Shown: in pieces, positions 20,753 through 32,193 of the stretch
Layout: each line of letters starts with the position of its first letter
How positions within the stretch are numbered: the first letter of the stretch is position 1
DNA from: Perkinsus olseni
Lineage: Eukaryota; Perkinsozoa; Perkinsida; Perkinsidae
Assembly: GCA_013115135.1 (NCBI GenBank)
Contig: JABANP010000516.1
Span: 1 to 36,922 of the forward strand
Length of the DNA stretch: 36,922 bases
Direction: 5' to 3'
Notes under the pieces: generated by a model
What the model was told of the DNA's origin: nothing
The model's input: only the letters and a program-made list of their open reading frames with translations
Database searches by the model: none
Position numbers and translations under genes: made by a program

Positions 20753-21874
20753 ATGTCTCCTCCCATGCCACACACAGGTTACGATGGTTTGAACGAGACC
20801 AGCGATGCCCAGCAGTGGGGCGACATACATGAAGACTTCAATGGTGAGAGACTGGACATCGATGGTCATCCCGTCATGCAGAAGTGGGAGGTGAGCAACG
20901 TGGGAGTACAGGCACATGGAGTTTAACAGAGGCAGAAATCGTCGTTCTTGCTTTGAGAGGGGCTGTTTCTACTCTCTGCAGTCGACAGTATCCTCTACTG
21001 TCGTCATGGCCGCGTGCTAATCCTGAGCCGGTGAATCGTGTTTGGTTTGGCAGGCGCCATACATGCACGCCCTTGCGGAGTTGGCTACGTCCAAGGGAGG
21101 CAGAGTCCTCGAGCTCGGCTTCGGACTCGGATTGTCAGCAAGCGCTGTACAAAAGCATGACATTGACGAACACATCATCATAGAAGCTAACAAGGATGTC
21201 TTCAAACGGCTACAGGTAAACAACTATCGTACAGCGTATCCTCGCTTTTTCTCTGGAGTTTTCAGGCATTCGCGTCCCGAGCTCCACATAAAGTAACACC
21301 TATGCTGGGCCTCGCCTGCGATGTGGTCGCGAGCCTGCCCGATAACAGTATCGATGGTATCCTATACGACACCTACCCTCATGACAAGGACGAGCAACAT
21401 ACACATCAGTTTAAGTTTATTAAGGAGGTTGGCAGCTGCCCCTCTACCTTGAGCTCTATGTTCCTCTGTCTTAGGCGTACAGGGTACTCAAACCCGGTGG
21501 AATTCTCACCTACTGCAACTTGACTTCTATAGGCGTTTTGAAAGGTAACATTTTAACCTGCCGACTAAGACGAGAGACGTTAATGACGCCGTATGGATTT
21601 TGCTCGCAGGAGAGTATGAAACTTGGCAAGAGCTCTGGGAGAAGACGCAGTTGCCTCACGTTCGCTCGTGCGGGTTCGACGACGCTGGCATCAAGCCCTT
21701 CCGTATTTTCCCCGTGACGCCGGCCCAGGTGAGAACCGCAGAATGATTCTGCCAGAATCTCTGCAGTTGCTTTGCAAGTTCACGTCGGACGATTCCCTAT
21801 AGTATCGCCAGTGCCTTCAGGACTGCGAGTACTACGAGCACAACGAGGCGTTGATCCCCGTCCTCTACAAGTGA
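20753..21874 (+). CDS. GAMT: Guanidinoacetate N-methyltransferase, 6 exons, 240 aa
   Basis: Catalyses the last step of creatine synthesis, transferring a methyl group from S-adenosylmethionine to guanidinoacetate. Exons: 20753-20890, 21054-21215, 21266-21427, 21475-21544, 21610-21728, 21803-21874; all joins are GT-AG and in phase with no frame break. The product, 240 residues, matches the family length (human about 236). Conserved blocks in order: [18 protein letters not shown] at the N-terminal substrate lid, [16 protein letters not shown] (SAM-binding motif I), [33 protein letters not shown] with the catalytic Asp-containing [22 protein letters not shown], and the C-terminal [16 protein letters not shown]. 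The ATG at 20753 follows an in-frame TAA. Likely cytosolic. Creatine synthesis supports phosphocreatine buffering; no partner enzyme is in the window. The minus frame at 20594-20917 is a shadow. Confidence 0.95.
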
Positions 21875-22371
21875 GAGGACTACTCTGAATTCTAACAGCC
21901 GCTACTTTGGCGGCTTCAAGTTTTCGTAAACTCCGTGAACTTACTATCGGGGGGAGTAACGACTCTAGAATCAACATGGGCATTGAGTTTGCAGTTCGGT
22001 ATAGAACGGTCGAAGTAAAGAAGATTCCACATGTTAGCCGCTAAGCGGCGCCTCGACTGTAGACAGCAAACATGAGCACCTCTAATGCTTATCATGATTC
22101 CATCCACTTCTCGCTGCCGTTCGTTTTACTCGCGCTACTAAGTTTTCAGAGTTTCCGGTTTTGACTCAAAACTTTTGAGGCAACTCCATGAGCTGTTGAG
22201 TGTGCACCAGCGAGCACAACACAGATGATATACATTCCCTGCCTTCTGTATCTCGTCAGTTGACCCCACGGCGAAGTAACACAAGTATGAGTATCGAAGG
22301 TGGCAATCGTAGCTTGAGAAATGCTAGAAAATATTCACGTAATGGACATTTGCAAATATTCTTCCGAAAAA
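21875..22371. other. Short convergent intergenic region
   Basis: This lies between the stop codons of the plus-strand GAMT and the minus-strand membrane protein gene, so it presumably holds both 3' UTRs. I see no supported gene. Confidence 0.4.
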
Positions 22372-24607
22372 TCATCTTCCACCGAACGTCCGCTGCAGCA
22401 CGCCCTGTTTCTCGTACTCGCGGGGACCGAAACCGCCAACGGGAGGTTTGGGACACTGGAACTTCTCCTCGCCCGTGGAGTCTCGGTTGATGTTGAGAGA
22501 GAGGATCTTGTTGATGAGCTCTCCTAGGGAGAGTGTAGCGCCGCCCCATGGTATGAATCTGAATACAGAAGCACATTCTCATCACGAAAACCTTCGTTAA
22601 GTGAAGCGATTTTCATGGGTTGTTCGACGGCGTTCACCCATGCCTCGCTGGATTTAGAATATGCCCTAGGTTGCATAGTGAACTACAGGGCAACTACGCG
22701 ATAATACGACTACGGCCGTTGCTACATGGCATGGATGGACTCGGAGGCAATCGACGGAAGCTACTCTACCGCACACGACAAGTCGCGTCATATCTTCGAT
22801 AGGCTAAACTACGGTCCCCTTGTCGTAACCGTCGTACGCGTTGTTCATAAGGAAGGGCTGCAGCTCCTTCGTGAGAGCTTCCTGCAGGCTTGTCGTCACG
22901 TCGCTGAGACTTATCGAAATCAGACCTGCAGCGGCAAAAGCTGCTGACTGCGAGTAGGCGGCACTCGATCAAGCTACCAGGAACTGTTCCTGAATAGTAA
23001 TCTGCTGCACTGTGATGTTCTCCACCGTGATTTGCCGTACGTAAGGATACTCTTCACTGCATACTGACTGCAGCACAACCTGCGAGGACCGCCGGCTGTC
23101 GACTCCCAAAGGGCGTGACCGCAGCGAGCCCACCTGGAAGTGCTTGTCTGTCCCGCAGCAGGCGTCCGTGTTGTCCCACAGCTTATCGCATCGCCCCGTG
23201 AACCACGTGTCGGGTGTAACACACTGTCCAACGAACAGTGACAGCGGCAGCTCACCAATCACGCCTGATCAGGAGCCTCTCACCGCCCTACTGAGGAAAC
23301 AATCAACGCCTTACCTTCGATGCTCAATGCAAGCCTATTTTCCTTCGGCACCGACAGATAGATATTCTCCAGCTTAGTTGTCTTCAGCCCGGTCACCCAT
23401 CGTGCATTGACCTCATAAACTCGTTCACGGACGTAGTAGAGGGAGCTGTTGCCAACACAGGGCTGCGGGGCCAAATGCATGCTGTCCACTGTGCCTGACG
23501 AGAACGGGCATGGCGACGAGTCCTCGCCCGGGTCGACTCACATGCTCCAAGGGAGCTTGGCAATGCCGCTTGCAATGCATTGTTGATGAGAGGAAGGTTC
23601 CCTCGCAGCGAGAGATTCTGCGACACATAAAAAGGATTACGAAGGATGGATCTTTGGTTGACTTACGATGACGTCGAGGTCGACCGGTGGCATGGTCGTG
23701 TGCATGCTCCACACTATGAAGAAGATACCCCAACTCACGCCCTTGATGATCAGTACCTTAATACACCATAACTAAGGGACTGCACCAGACAGAAGGGACG
23801 TACCGTGCCCGTCATCCTCTGCAGTAGCCGCTTCCACAGAGGGAGGCACGGCCTTGTCGGCAGCGGCATCGTTATCACTATCGCTCGCGCTCTCGTCCGT
23901 GGCTACTATCCGATAGTGCGGCTTCTTGTTCTCTCCAGTAGTCCCCCTCACCGCTCCGCTATCGCCACCAGTAAGCTTTGAGCCTGCCAAGAACAAGCGA
24001 CTGATGCCACAAAGTCTTCAGCTGAATTACCATGAGGGCTCCCGTCTGCCTCGACCTTTCGGCGCCTCGGGCTGTTCACTATAGCGTCCATGTCCACATA
24101 CTGCTCAACCTTCCGCCTGGCTGCTTCCAGCACAGCAGGAATCTTTTTCTCTGTGCCCGGGGCTGACAGTGCCGAATCAGCGACAGATCGGCATCCGGCC
24201 ACAGAGGACAGCAGCGACCGCTTCCGGTAGAGTTGCTGCTCGTCAGTAGCCACCACGGAGCTTTTACTTCGGGGGAGGGTCACTCTGAAAGCTATAACTG
24301 CTGCCTTCAGTCACACAGCCAACTTACAGCGACTTGGTCCGTCTCATGAGCGCCTCGGAGGCGGCAGGAGCGACCAGACACGCATTCTGAGCAGCACCCA
24401 CCAGAGCTTGCCCTTCTTCTATGTCACGCTCGTCTCCAGAACGCTTCGAGACAGCGGGCCTGCGATAACACTGCGAGAGGCAGCAGTGAGGTGACTTACG
24501 ATATGGGTGGTGAGGACATAGCCGAGGCGACGGCGGAGGTGGCCTGCTTCTGGGCTCGGCTGGCATTCCGTCTGAGCTCTCGACGGAGGATACGGAAGGT
24601 CTGCCAT
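22372..24607 (-). CDS. Single-pass membrane protein with large non-cytoplasmic part, unknown family
   Basis: The gene starts at ATG 24607 (MADLPYPPSRAQTE). A charged N-terminal domain spans several exons, with DEQQLYRKRSLLSSVAGC, AARRKVEQYVDMDAIV and an acidic DESASDSDNDAAAD stretch. One membrane helix follows, around SWGIFFIVWSM, which makes a type II topology likely. The distal part has VDLDVINLSLRGNLPLINNA, YVRERVYEVNARWVTG, a cysteine-bearing FVGQCVTPDTWFTGRCDKLW segment, VENITVQQITIQEQF, DVTTSLQEALTKELQPFL and ATLSLGELINKILSLNIN. The alternation of long strands and amphipathic helices loosely recalls BPI/LBP-type lipid-binding tubes, but I cannot prove this. At least 8 short introns. Two joins do not keep phase: after the acidic exon near 23810, and at the GGGG run 22816-22819, where one base appears missing. 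It ends at TGA 22372-22374. Confidence 0.7.
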
Positions 24608-24691
24608 TCGGATGGATCCCTTCGAGAGAGGGAGGTGATATCAGTGCCTATCGCGAGTCATTAAGCAGTCCAGAAACACGTGATCTAATAG

Positions 24692-27600
24692 CTACCCGAG
24701 CTCGGAACGATTGCCCAGGTCACCGAAGGTTGCAGTAGCTGATTTAAACGTGCCGGTAGGCAGCACCATAGACTGCTGCTGCTGCTGTTGCCTCCTCAGC
24801 AGAGGCTCAGTCAGAGTGGCAGTGCTTGAGGGCTCGGCAGCCCCACCACGATCGGGCATGTGAGCTTGGAGCCTCTCCGCCAGGGAGAGGGCGTCAGGTC
24901 CCTCTGCGGGAAGTGAAAGCGCTCTTTGATACCCTGACGGCAGCAAAGGAGCTATATACCAGAAAAGGTGGGAGGAAACCGTCACGAGACGAGTCGGGGC
25001 TTCCTGCTGGGAGTTGTGTCGACCTACGTCCCACTGTAGCCGCATCACCACTCCGCTCGACAGCATTGGGTCGATCCGCGATGGCCTTGATGTCGCCCTC
25101 TGCCGTGGGCCATCCGACTGATGATGCCCGAGACTTAGGGGTGATGCCAAGGTCTCCCAACCGGGTACTCAGCACCTCTCAGGGACTCTTCTTGCTCCTG
25201 CATGTTCACCGCGCAAACCATCAGACCCCCGCCTTGCCTCAGACCGCGAGCCTACGTGCTCCAGTATTATCATCTCAGTGGCCATCTCCACCACATTCCG
25301 CGCCATGGCGTCCATCAACAGCTCGTGGGTTTGTGTTGCCAAATCCATAGAGGCCAGGCCTGAGGCAAGCTCATCCGTCCGGTCACTGCGGAGATACCGC
25401 AGATAGACTTACCCGCCATTAACAGGAAGTAAAAACCGGACAAGAGCCCTGGCGGGGCGTCAGCTCTCAAAGCGTCGAAGGCGTTGAGGGATATCAAGGT
25501 AGTGAACATGGCCACGGAAAAAACGTCCATCATGGCCCAGTCGCTAATGTAGCTGAGAGGGAGCGTCCAGAGAATGGTTGAGCAGTCGGGAGTGGTACTC
25601 ACTCGATGAGGTAGAGCAGCCACCGGTAAAAGTCAGCGCACATGTGGGAGGTCTTATGGCAGGGAAGGACGTGGAGGGTGCCTGACAGGGGCCGCTGATA
25701 GACAACCAACGACGAAGGGAATGGGCCTCTACCGGCTATGAAAATTCCGGTAACTTGCACGCACGGCACCACAAGGGCAAAGACAGCGAAGACGACGGCC
25801 GGGATGACGTAGTTGATGCCTCCTCGCTGGCCCACCAGGACGTCGATCATACCAACTGAAGAGGGAAAGGTGGGGCGCTCGAAGCCTATCCTCGAAGTCC
25901 TACAGAGACTAAGCGTGCTCTGCGATACGATGAGGCTCTCTCTGAACGCGACCTTGACAGTGAGGACCTGAAGGAGTGTGGTCGAACCTCGAGGTGATGC
26001 TCCACCGACCCCCCTCCCCCTACACTATGGTAGAGACTCCAGTACAGACCGATATAGAAGGTTATGCAGGCCCCATACAAAAAGAAGGTGTCTAGGGAAA
26101 ACTCGAAGCCACGACAGCACCCTCCACAGGTGAAGATCGATCGACCTACAAAGGAAAGGCTTGCTGCCGCCAAGACGCCTCATCAACTCACACAAGGACT
26201 GCTTCGCTTTGCCTTGGGCGAAATTGAAGCTGCTGACCACGCTGGTGACCTCGGAGAGGTCGCCCCCTTTGTGCTGCTCCCCTGTACGCGCAGGCCACAC
26301 TACTAAGGCACCATCCTCGGCCTTGATCTCCGGAGACTCTCGACCTGCTAGCCGGGGCATCCCGAATGAGCTTCCCATTTCCGGACCTACCAGGTTCTCG
26401 ATGCTGCTGCTCGCCATTGGATGGAGCGGGAGACCGGAAGGCCGCCGGCTCTGAGGCTGCGCCGAAGGATGGTGTCCGGCCTACAACCGCAGCGGCATCG
26501 AAGAGGACAGGATAGCAGAGACCTCTGTGAGAAGGGCCGCCGCACCAATACTCCATGGAAAGCCATTTTGAAACCTCCGTTGGAAGACCGGCCCAAAACG
26601 ATGCCACATGAGATAGCTAATACCAGCTCATGGTCCCACTTCTTACTGATCCGAACCTGAGTATCTCCTCCACGCTCCTCCACCTCTTCTGCGCTCGAAC
26701 ATGCTCGAGCCCCATGACGAGGAGGCTTGGCCGGAGTGCTCACTCCATCCGGTTCGGGTAAGGCCGGGGTTCCTCCGTGCCGTTGATACTGAATAGCCAA
26801 ACTACTTCACAGTTGGCACGATCAGGAAAGTCCCACCTCGCTGTTGGCGCTACGGCCTGCAGGGCGCATGTCCTCGAGAGAGGCTTCACCAAAGGGGACT
26901 GAAGGGTAGGCCTGAGCACAACGCAGGACCCAGCTAAGGGGGCGCGAACCCTAACTACCACGGTTCGATACATTCGCGAACAACAAAAGGGAAACGGTCT
27001 GCCCGTCTAGGTGGAGTTGGGGAAGTCTCGGCGCCACTGGGGCAATCCTGCACTATTCTCCCGCGAACGTTCGAATCTCACCTCGGGATTCCGAGAAGAG
27101 TTATGAACTAAACTGGGGTAATCAGCCGGATCAGGAGATCGGCCGGTGATGTTCTTGAAGGCGATCTCAGCCTGTCTATCGTGCATCCATCGAGCCAGCT
27201 GTTGAGCATACAACGCTTGAGGACGATCAGGCAGCATGGACCACAAAACTTGCGTCGCTGAGGAGAGACACATCCATAGAAAGCTGAGGCTGTCCTCCCA
27301 CCTACCTCCAATGCTGAGGAGACAAAATGCTAGATAGTAGTAAAACCCGGTCTGCAAAGTGGTCCGCATGACGTCCTGAAAGACGATGGTGATACGCTAC
27401 GCAGGATTACCGACCGCTGGTCTTACCTGGTTGAGGAATGCTACCATTATGACTGTAACGAATATGTCCAACATCTGGTACTTGGCGATGATCCTGAAAG
27501 GGCGGAGCGATGCAAAGCTGACGACGTGGTACGAGGATACTACCGCAGGACAAACATGAGTTGATGTGCTTTCTCTGGGTAGGTATGACGTATGATGAAT

Positions 27601-28190
27601 ATGACAAGCATCATCAGGAGCTTCACTATTGGCACCACTACTGAGCAGAGCAAGACGAGGACACCTGAAGGGACCGACACGCATAGGGAAGGGTGGAAAG
27701 CGGCGCGGGCCAGACCTGGGAGGTAGAAGCCTTCTTCGAAGAAGTTCTCCAAGCTCTCTAGTGTAGACTTGGTGATATCAATCGACCCCTGAAATGATGA
27801 CCTACAACAAGCCCACCGGTCAAGGACTCGAGACCGACGCCCAATTTCACGGTTACGAGGAGCTGCTGTTCATGGATAAATGATGAAGTGCCGAATATCA
27901 AAAGTATCCGGTAGTAGAAATACGTGGTTCAGTAGACCTCCCAGCCCGGACCTATGAGCTCTCGTTACTACCTGTCCCATAAAGTCGCCCTTAATGGTGA
28001 CTATGGGCAGACTTATGCCTTGGAAAAAGCACGCGTAGGCAGTCACTACTAGGAGGAGCAGCACGTTGAATCTGAGGACGAAAAGGTGGCGGAGAAATAC
28101 TGAGCCCAACGGGCCACTATCTCTCCCACTACTCGCTCGACCAAATTCCCCATCCACGATGCTCGCTAGCGGCCGTAATATTATACCCAT
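24692..28190 (-). CDS. Polytopic membrane protein with two PqiA (YebS-like) domains
   Basis: Two copies of the PqiA membrane domain lie in tandem, as in bacterial PqiA/YebS. Copy 1: RFNVLLLLVVTAYACFFQG with LPIVTIKGDFMGQ, then LESLENFFEEGF, VLVLLCSVVVPIVKLLMMLV, RIIAKYQMLDIFVTVIMVAF and GFYYYLAFCLLSIG. Copy 2: FSLDTFFLYGACITFYIGLY, INYVIPAVVFAVFALVVPCV, then LSYISDWAMMDVFSVAMFTT and PGLLSGFYFLLMAG. The paired MLDIF and MMDVF motifs after a basic or aromatic residue are the clearest family marks. The C-terminal tail is soluble, with ITPKSRASSVGWPTAEGDIK, a six-Gln run and TAG/TGA-free sequence to the stop at 24692. Bacterial relatives are inner-membrane components of lipid-trafficking (PqiABC, LetAB) systems. 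Many exons; the ATG at 28190 is tentative, because an exon starting MPLAGGDDAPLPPSPEEG at 28409 may precede it. Confidence 0.8.
24774..24792. repeat. CTG/CAG trinucleotide run encoding polyglutamine
   Basis: Five near-perfect CTG units in a row on the plus strand. Read on the minus strand they encode the run of six glutamines in the C-terminal tail of the PqiA-domain protein. It is short, but such runs can vary in length between strains. Confidence 0.7.
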
Positions 28191-28681
28191 TACACCCGAG
28201 CACCCCCGAGACCCGTTAGTACCGTGCAAAGTAGAAGATCTGCAGTGCACACCGCCACAGCAGCCTGAGTATACTCCTGATCACTCTAGCCACAGTGCTC
28301 CTATTCTCCTCTTGCTGTCTCCGTCCTCGTGTCCGGTAGCTCTCGTTACCACCCACCCCTCTTCGGGAGACGGCGGCAGCGGCGCATCATCACCGCCAGC
28401 GAGGGGCATGAGGTCTCTAATTATGGCTCTACCACGCGGAAGATTGTCGCCCGATGCAGCTAGAGGTGTCAGAAAGGCGCGTATTCCACTATATTACACC
28501 GGGATCCGACGCCGCGCTCGATAATGACCAACTAGAATGAACTCAAGGCTTCATCAGTAAAGACAATATAGACTCCTCACATCGCGGATGCACACATGGA
28601 CCATGGCCCTGGTAAATCGCTAAACTTGCAGTCGCACTCACGGTCTATACCGGAGAAGTTCAGCAGTCGTCGTAGCCAACT

Positions 28682-30701
28682 TCACCACCTGAGAAACAAA
28701 CGGATGTCCCAGCTCATTCGCCGGGCATTATGCGACCAAGCCTCGTTGAATAGCCCGGCAGGGAAGCACAGTGAGAGTACCATGCAATCCTGCCCCTCTT
28801 CAGTGATGATACTATCCAGAATCTCCGCAGCTCCGTGCTTTAAGAACCACTCTCGGATGCTGAGACCTCAACACTTTCAAGGCGGCACTAGGCCACACCT
28901 TGCTACCTTGGCAACTCTTGCAAATTCGCAACGACCTGTATAACATGCCTGAGCACATGGCTCACAGGCCTCTCCGTCCCGAGCCTCTCCAGGGCATGTT
29001 CGAACAAGTCAGTGCCCGAGTCCCACACCTGCCAAGTACGGATGCGGACAGTCCCCACTGTTACACCGAACAAAATTGTCGCTCCCCTTAGTATGACAAA
29101 GTAGGACAGTGTTCGTTGGTCTACCTCCTATCGTACCACACGGACGTATTATACGTCACGTATACACTGGACCACAGGCCAGAGTTTCACCTCGACAACC
29201 TCTCGATGGCGCCCCGAGACCCCCAAGGCCCTCCCATACTACCTCATACTTCACACCCTTGACTACCGTCAAGCTAGCCGCAAGTGCCCATCCTAAGTCC
29301 ACCACACCCGGCGGAGAGTCTGGGCTCATCAACAAGGGGACAACCTTGCCAGTCTGAGTCATAACCAATACGTCCTTCAGGTATCAGCAGTAATCTGGAC
29401 ACTACAAATGTTGTTCCGGCCGCTATAGCTTCCTTCGCTTCGGGCCCGACCAGACTCACTTCGACGAGGAAGCGCAAAGTTGATGCCAGAGTAGAATTGG
29501 TAGTTGTGGACGGGATTAATAAAGGCAGCCCAGGGAACTACCGATGATCGAAGCAGGAATTGAACTCGGGACTTGGTCGAGATCCTACTCTGGCTGCGAT
29601 TCTTCCTGCGTCGCTCGGTCCAACGGCGACAATGTTGGCCAAAATTTCGAAAACCAACGATCGCACTGAGAGAGACGAGTGGCTCGATCTAGAGGTCTAG
29701 ACGAGAGGAAATATGCAGTAGTTTTGCTCGAGCTGATTTCTGCGACTCATTCGAACAGGCGCTCGAGTCTGCAGCAAATCAACAAGATGCACTCAGAGGC
29801 AACAATTGCAGTCGAGAGAACATGGGAGAAGGCCGCGACTGGGCAAGGCTCTGAAGACCACTACTGTGTGAGATTGCCGCGATAACAGCCGGCGCCCCTA
29901 TCGCTGAGAGACGTGGCGATTGTACCATGTACAGCACGATCTATGAGGGAAACTCCTATCGAGAACATGGGAGGAGGCCTGCCCGTGCCGATACCCCACG
30001 ACCAGCTAGCCATTACTACCATCGCTCCGCTCCTCTTCGGGGCCTAAAGAGCTCCGGAATCTGACCCTATCGTACAGGATCCGTAAGTAGCTAACATCAA
30101 CGGAATCACACTCCGTCAATTGTCCCGCGGCTCTACCCAATATCGAACAGTCGAGCTGCCCCTTGGGCGAATCGTGAGACCTCTAGCAGTATTGATGCTG
30201 CTGTACGTCGAGTGAGCCTGTGAAAGAGAGGGGCGACTGAGCGTGGTGGAACCCCCAATCAAAGTTCATGTGGCACCGCAGCAGAAGTCGCCAAGGAAGA
30301 TACAATAGCTTTCTCACTCTCGCTCCACAGACACGAGGCAGAGAGCGTCCGAACATTTCGCTTTCAGTCTGTCGAACAGTGAATCGAACAGTTAATGGCA
30401 GCAGTTAATCGTTGGGTTATAACCTCAGGCGAGAATCGAAGCTCACCAGCAACTCGGACTGAGAAGGATCTCTTCTTGTATCAGAGTCTCCAATGTACTT
30501 CCCCCTGCTAATAATTCCTGCCCGACCGATAGTGGATCGAGACATCCGATGAATGACCTGTGGGACGAACCTCACCGAGGAGGTAGCTGCCTCGAGGAGG
30601 CCTACTTTAATGGCGAGCAGTCTGATGTAGGTGTCCACAAGGCCATCAGGCAATCTCGCTTTTTCAATGTCTTGCAAGAATTCGACCAACATGTCTAGCA
30701 T
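28682..30701 (-). CDS. Helical-repeat (ARM/HEAT-like) protein, multi-exon
   Basis: The gene starts at ATG 30701 with MLDMLVEFLQDIEKARLPDG. Exons consist of paired amphipathic helices typical of armadillo or HEAT repeats: DGLVDTYIRLLAIKVGLLEA, LTRRTAASILLEVSRFAQGA, NIVAVGPSDAGRIAARVGS, TLRFLVEVSLVGPEAKEAIA, VPLLMSPDSPPGVVDLGWAL, then LFEHALERLGTERPVSHVLR with HVIQVVANLQELPSIREWFL, and AAEILDSIITEEGQDCMVLS. The last exon ends RLFLRW and TGA at 28682. Short GT-AG introns join the last four exons in phase; the joins between 29480 and 30420 are only partly resolved. No signal peptide. Such proteins are usually binding scaffolds, for example importin-alpha or assembly factors; the partner cannot be told from the sequence. 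Neighbours on both sides are unrelated genes. Confidence 0.65.
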
Positions 30702-30807
30702 ACCACAGTCGATCTATATGAGGAGCTCTACTCAACAACCCGCGCTCCCCCCTCAGGGCACTACAGCTTCCTGTACAGCCGTTTGGCTTTGACAGTCTCT
30801 GGTCCAA

Positions 30808-31135
30808 ATGTACAAGGATATTGAGTCGTGTAGATCGGGAGGTATCGGGATGCTCGTATTGGTATCTTTCGCATCAAGTGAACGCGAGAAATTTGACTTG
30901 GAAACGACCAAATCCACCTACTTCAAATGCAGCATCTCCCAACTGCCGAATGCCACCTGGACCTGTTCCGGCGGCTTCGGTCTTGGATGTTCCTAAGTGA
31001 CTAGTATCTCCCTTTGGGAAAGACAAAGAACATCGCTGAGGCGGCTAAGTCGCCATCCTACCTCTGCGGCGAAATCCACTATGTGCCTCTCATTCGACGA
31101 TCCGACCCGTGTGGGCACATTCCGGCGGCCTTGTA
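30808..31135 (+). pseudogene. Possible decayed gene fragment
   Basis: Two adjacent stretches look coding but lie in different frames. The first carries TTKSTYFKCSISQLPNATWT and ends CSGGFGLGCS with TAA at 30994. The second carries KTKNIAEAAKSPSYLCGEIH and YVPLIRRSDPCGHIPAAL with TAG near 31135. They could be two exons of a small secreted protein or a frameshifted remnant. No family is recognised and there is no convincing start. It lies between the 5' end of the minus-strand helical-repeat gene and the plus-strand secreted protein gene. Confidence 0.25.
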
Positions 31136-31479
31136 GGTCACTGGCCGATCGTTCGACAGCAGCTAGCATGCGTTTAATACGTCAACTGTATGGAAAATGA
31201 TTCTGCCATCCGTTGGAGCTGTTTACAGTGCGTTCGGTTATGGTGTTGCTGAGCACGCCCCCCTCGTCGAGCAGGCGGTGTGATGACCACCTATCGCTCA
31301 CATGCAAATGGTAGTCACGATTCGACAAAGAAGGACGCTTGAGCTGGCCTAACATGACGCGACATGAATGTCTCGTCGCTCGCCCTTCCCGAATCGATCA
31401 GCGCCCCAACAGACTTTTCCGTTGCTTCGAGACAGGGAGATCATGATGAACCGTAGTTTAGTTCAACCTCGTCATTGTA

Positions 31480-32193
31480 ATGATGCGTCACATCGTTTTG
31501 GTTGTACTCGCCGTGCTGCACATTGGGTTGAGTCGTCGTCTACAGGCGTACAGCAGTCATTCGTTTCGGCGTACCCCAAAAGTCCCCGCACCAAGGGAGA
31601 GACTGCTAGGCTCTACGGGCTCCCTCTCTGTCAGTAGCTCCGACCGTTCCCGAGCAAGTTCCTTTGGGAGTTGGAGTTCATCGTCTAACGAATTCTTAAG
31701 TAGTGGCGAGTACTCGCCCCCTGGCAGGGGCAGCAGCAGGGGCAGCAGCAGGAGCAGTGGTGGTAGCATAAGCAGTACTGGAAGTCTCAGTCCGAAGGAA
31801 ACCACCTACAAGTCGGACTACTACTTCTGCCAAGGCACCATCGTTGATCATCCTGACAGTGATACTAGCGGCCATCTCGATATCCATTTGACAGTTAGAA
31901 AGAGCGTTAATGGTAACAAACCGGGAGATATCATCGTCGACCTCCCGAACGTGCCCTACTACGGCGTTAGGAAATCCTCCCTCTGCGGTAACTACTGCAG
32001 CTACCTCTCGGTGGAGCTTACAGACCAACAGCAAGGCAAGCTCCTGGCGATGGGCATCAGCCCTTGGGATATCGTTGGAGACAATCTTTTCTCTAGACGT
32101 CTGCCCAGCCCTGCCGAACCCGATACTGAACCGAAAATAATCTACACTCCATCCTTCGCAGACGGTGCCTGTAGATTCTTTCCAACGGAGTGA
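31480..32193 (+). CDS. Serine-rich secreted protein, intronless, 237 aa
   Basis: A clean single frame. [20 protein letters not shown] is a strong signal peptide, with a likely cut after residue 18-20. Residues about 40-100 are very rich in Ser, Gly and Arg and include a GRGSSRGSSRSSGG stretch coded by an AGC/GGC-type imperfect repeat at about 31727-31765; this part is probably disordered and heavily O-glycosylated or phosphorylated. The C-terminal domain, about residues 108-237, is folded-looking with five cysteines, DYYFCQGTIVDHPDSD, GHLDIHLTVRKSV, SSLCGNYCSYLSVEL and GACRFFPTE at the very end. No family is recognised. The layout of signal peptide, low-complexity linker and compact Cys domain suggests an extracellular or surface protein. 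The minus frames at 31557-32034 are shadows. Confidence 0.8.
   Translation: MMRHIVLVVLAVLHIGLSRRLQAYSSHSFRRTPKVPAPRERLLGSTGSLSVSSSDRSRASSFGSWSSSSNEFLSSGEYSPPGRGSSRGSSRSSGGSISSTGSLSPKETTYKSDYYFCQGTIVDHPDSDTSGHLDIHLTVRKSVNGNKPGDIIVDLPNVPYYGVRKSSLCGNYCSYLSVELTDQQQGKLLAMGISPWDIVGDNLFSRRLPSPAEPDTEPKIIYTPSFADGACRFFPTE

Noticed and set aside
20594..20917. 107-aa minus-strand ORF with a hydrophobic segment
   Set aside because: It overlaps exon 1 of GAMT on the other strand, which has clear family similarity and in-phase splicing.
28066..28524. 152-aa plus-strand ORF, Pro/Ser-rich
   Set aside because: It lies opposite the first exons of the PqiA-domain gene, and its composition reflects the reverse complement of those exons.
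29538..29640. Possible tRNA on the minus strand (GTTCAATTCC resembles a box B)
   Set aside because: The putative T-arm stems do not pair, no box A lies at the right distance, and the same stretch reads well as an exon of the helical-repeat gene (NIVAVGPSDAGRIAARVGS).
29679..29885. 68-aa plus-strand ORF with a helical look
   Set aside because: It sits inside the minus-strand helical-repeat gene with no start context or similarity of its own.
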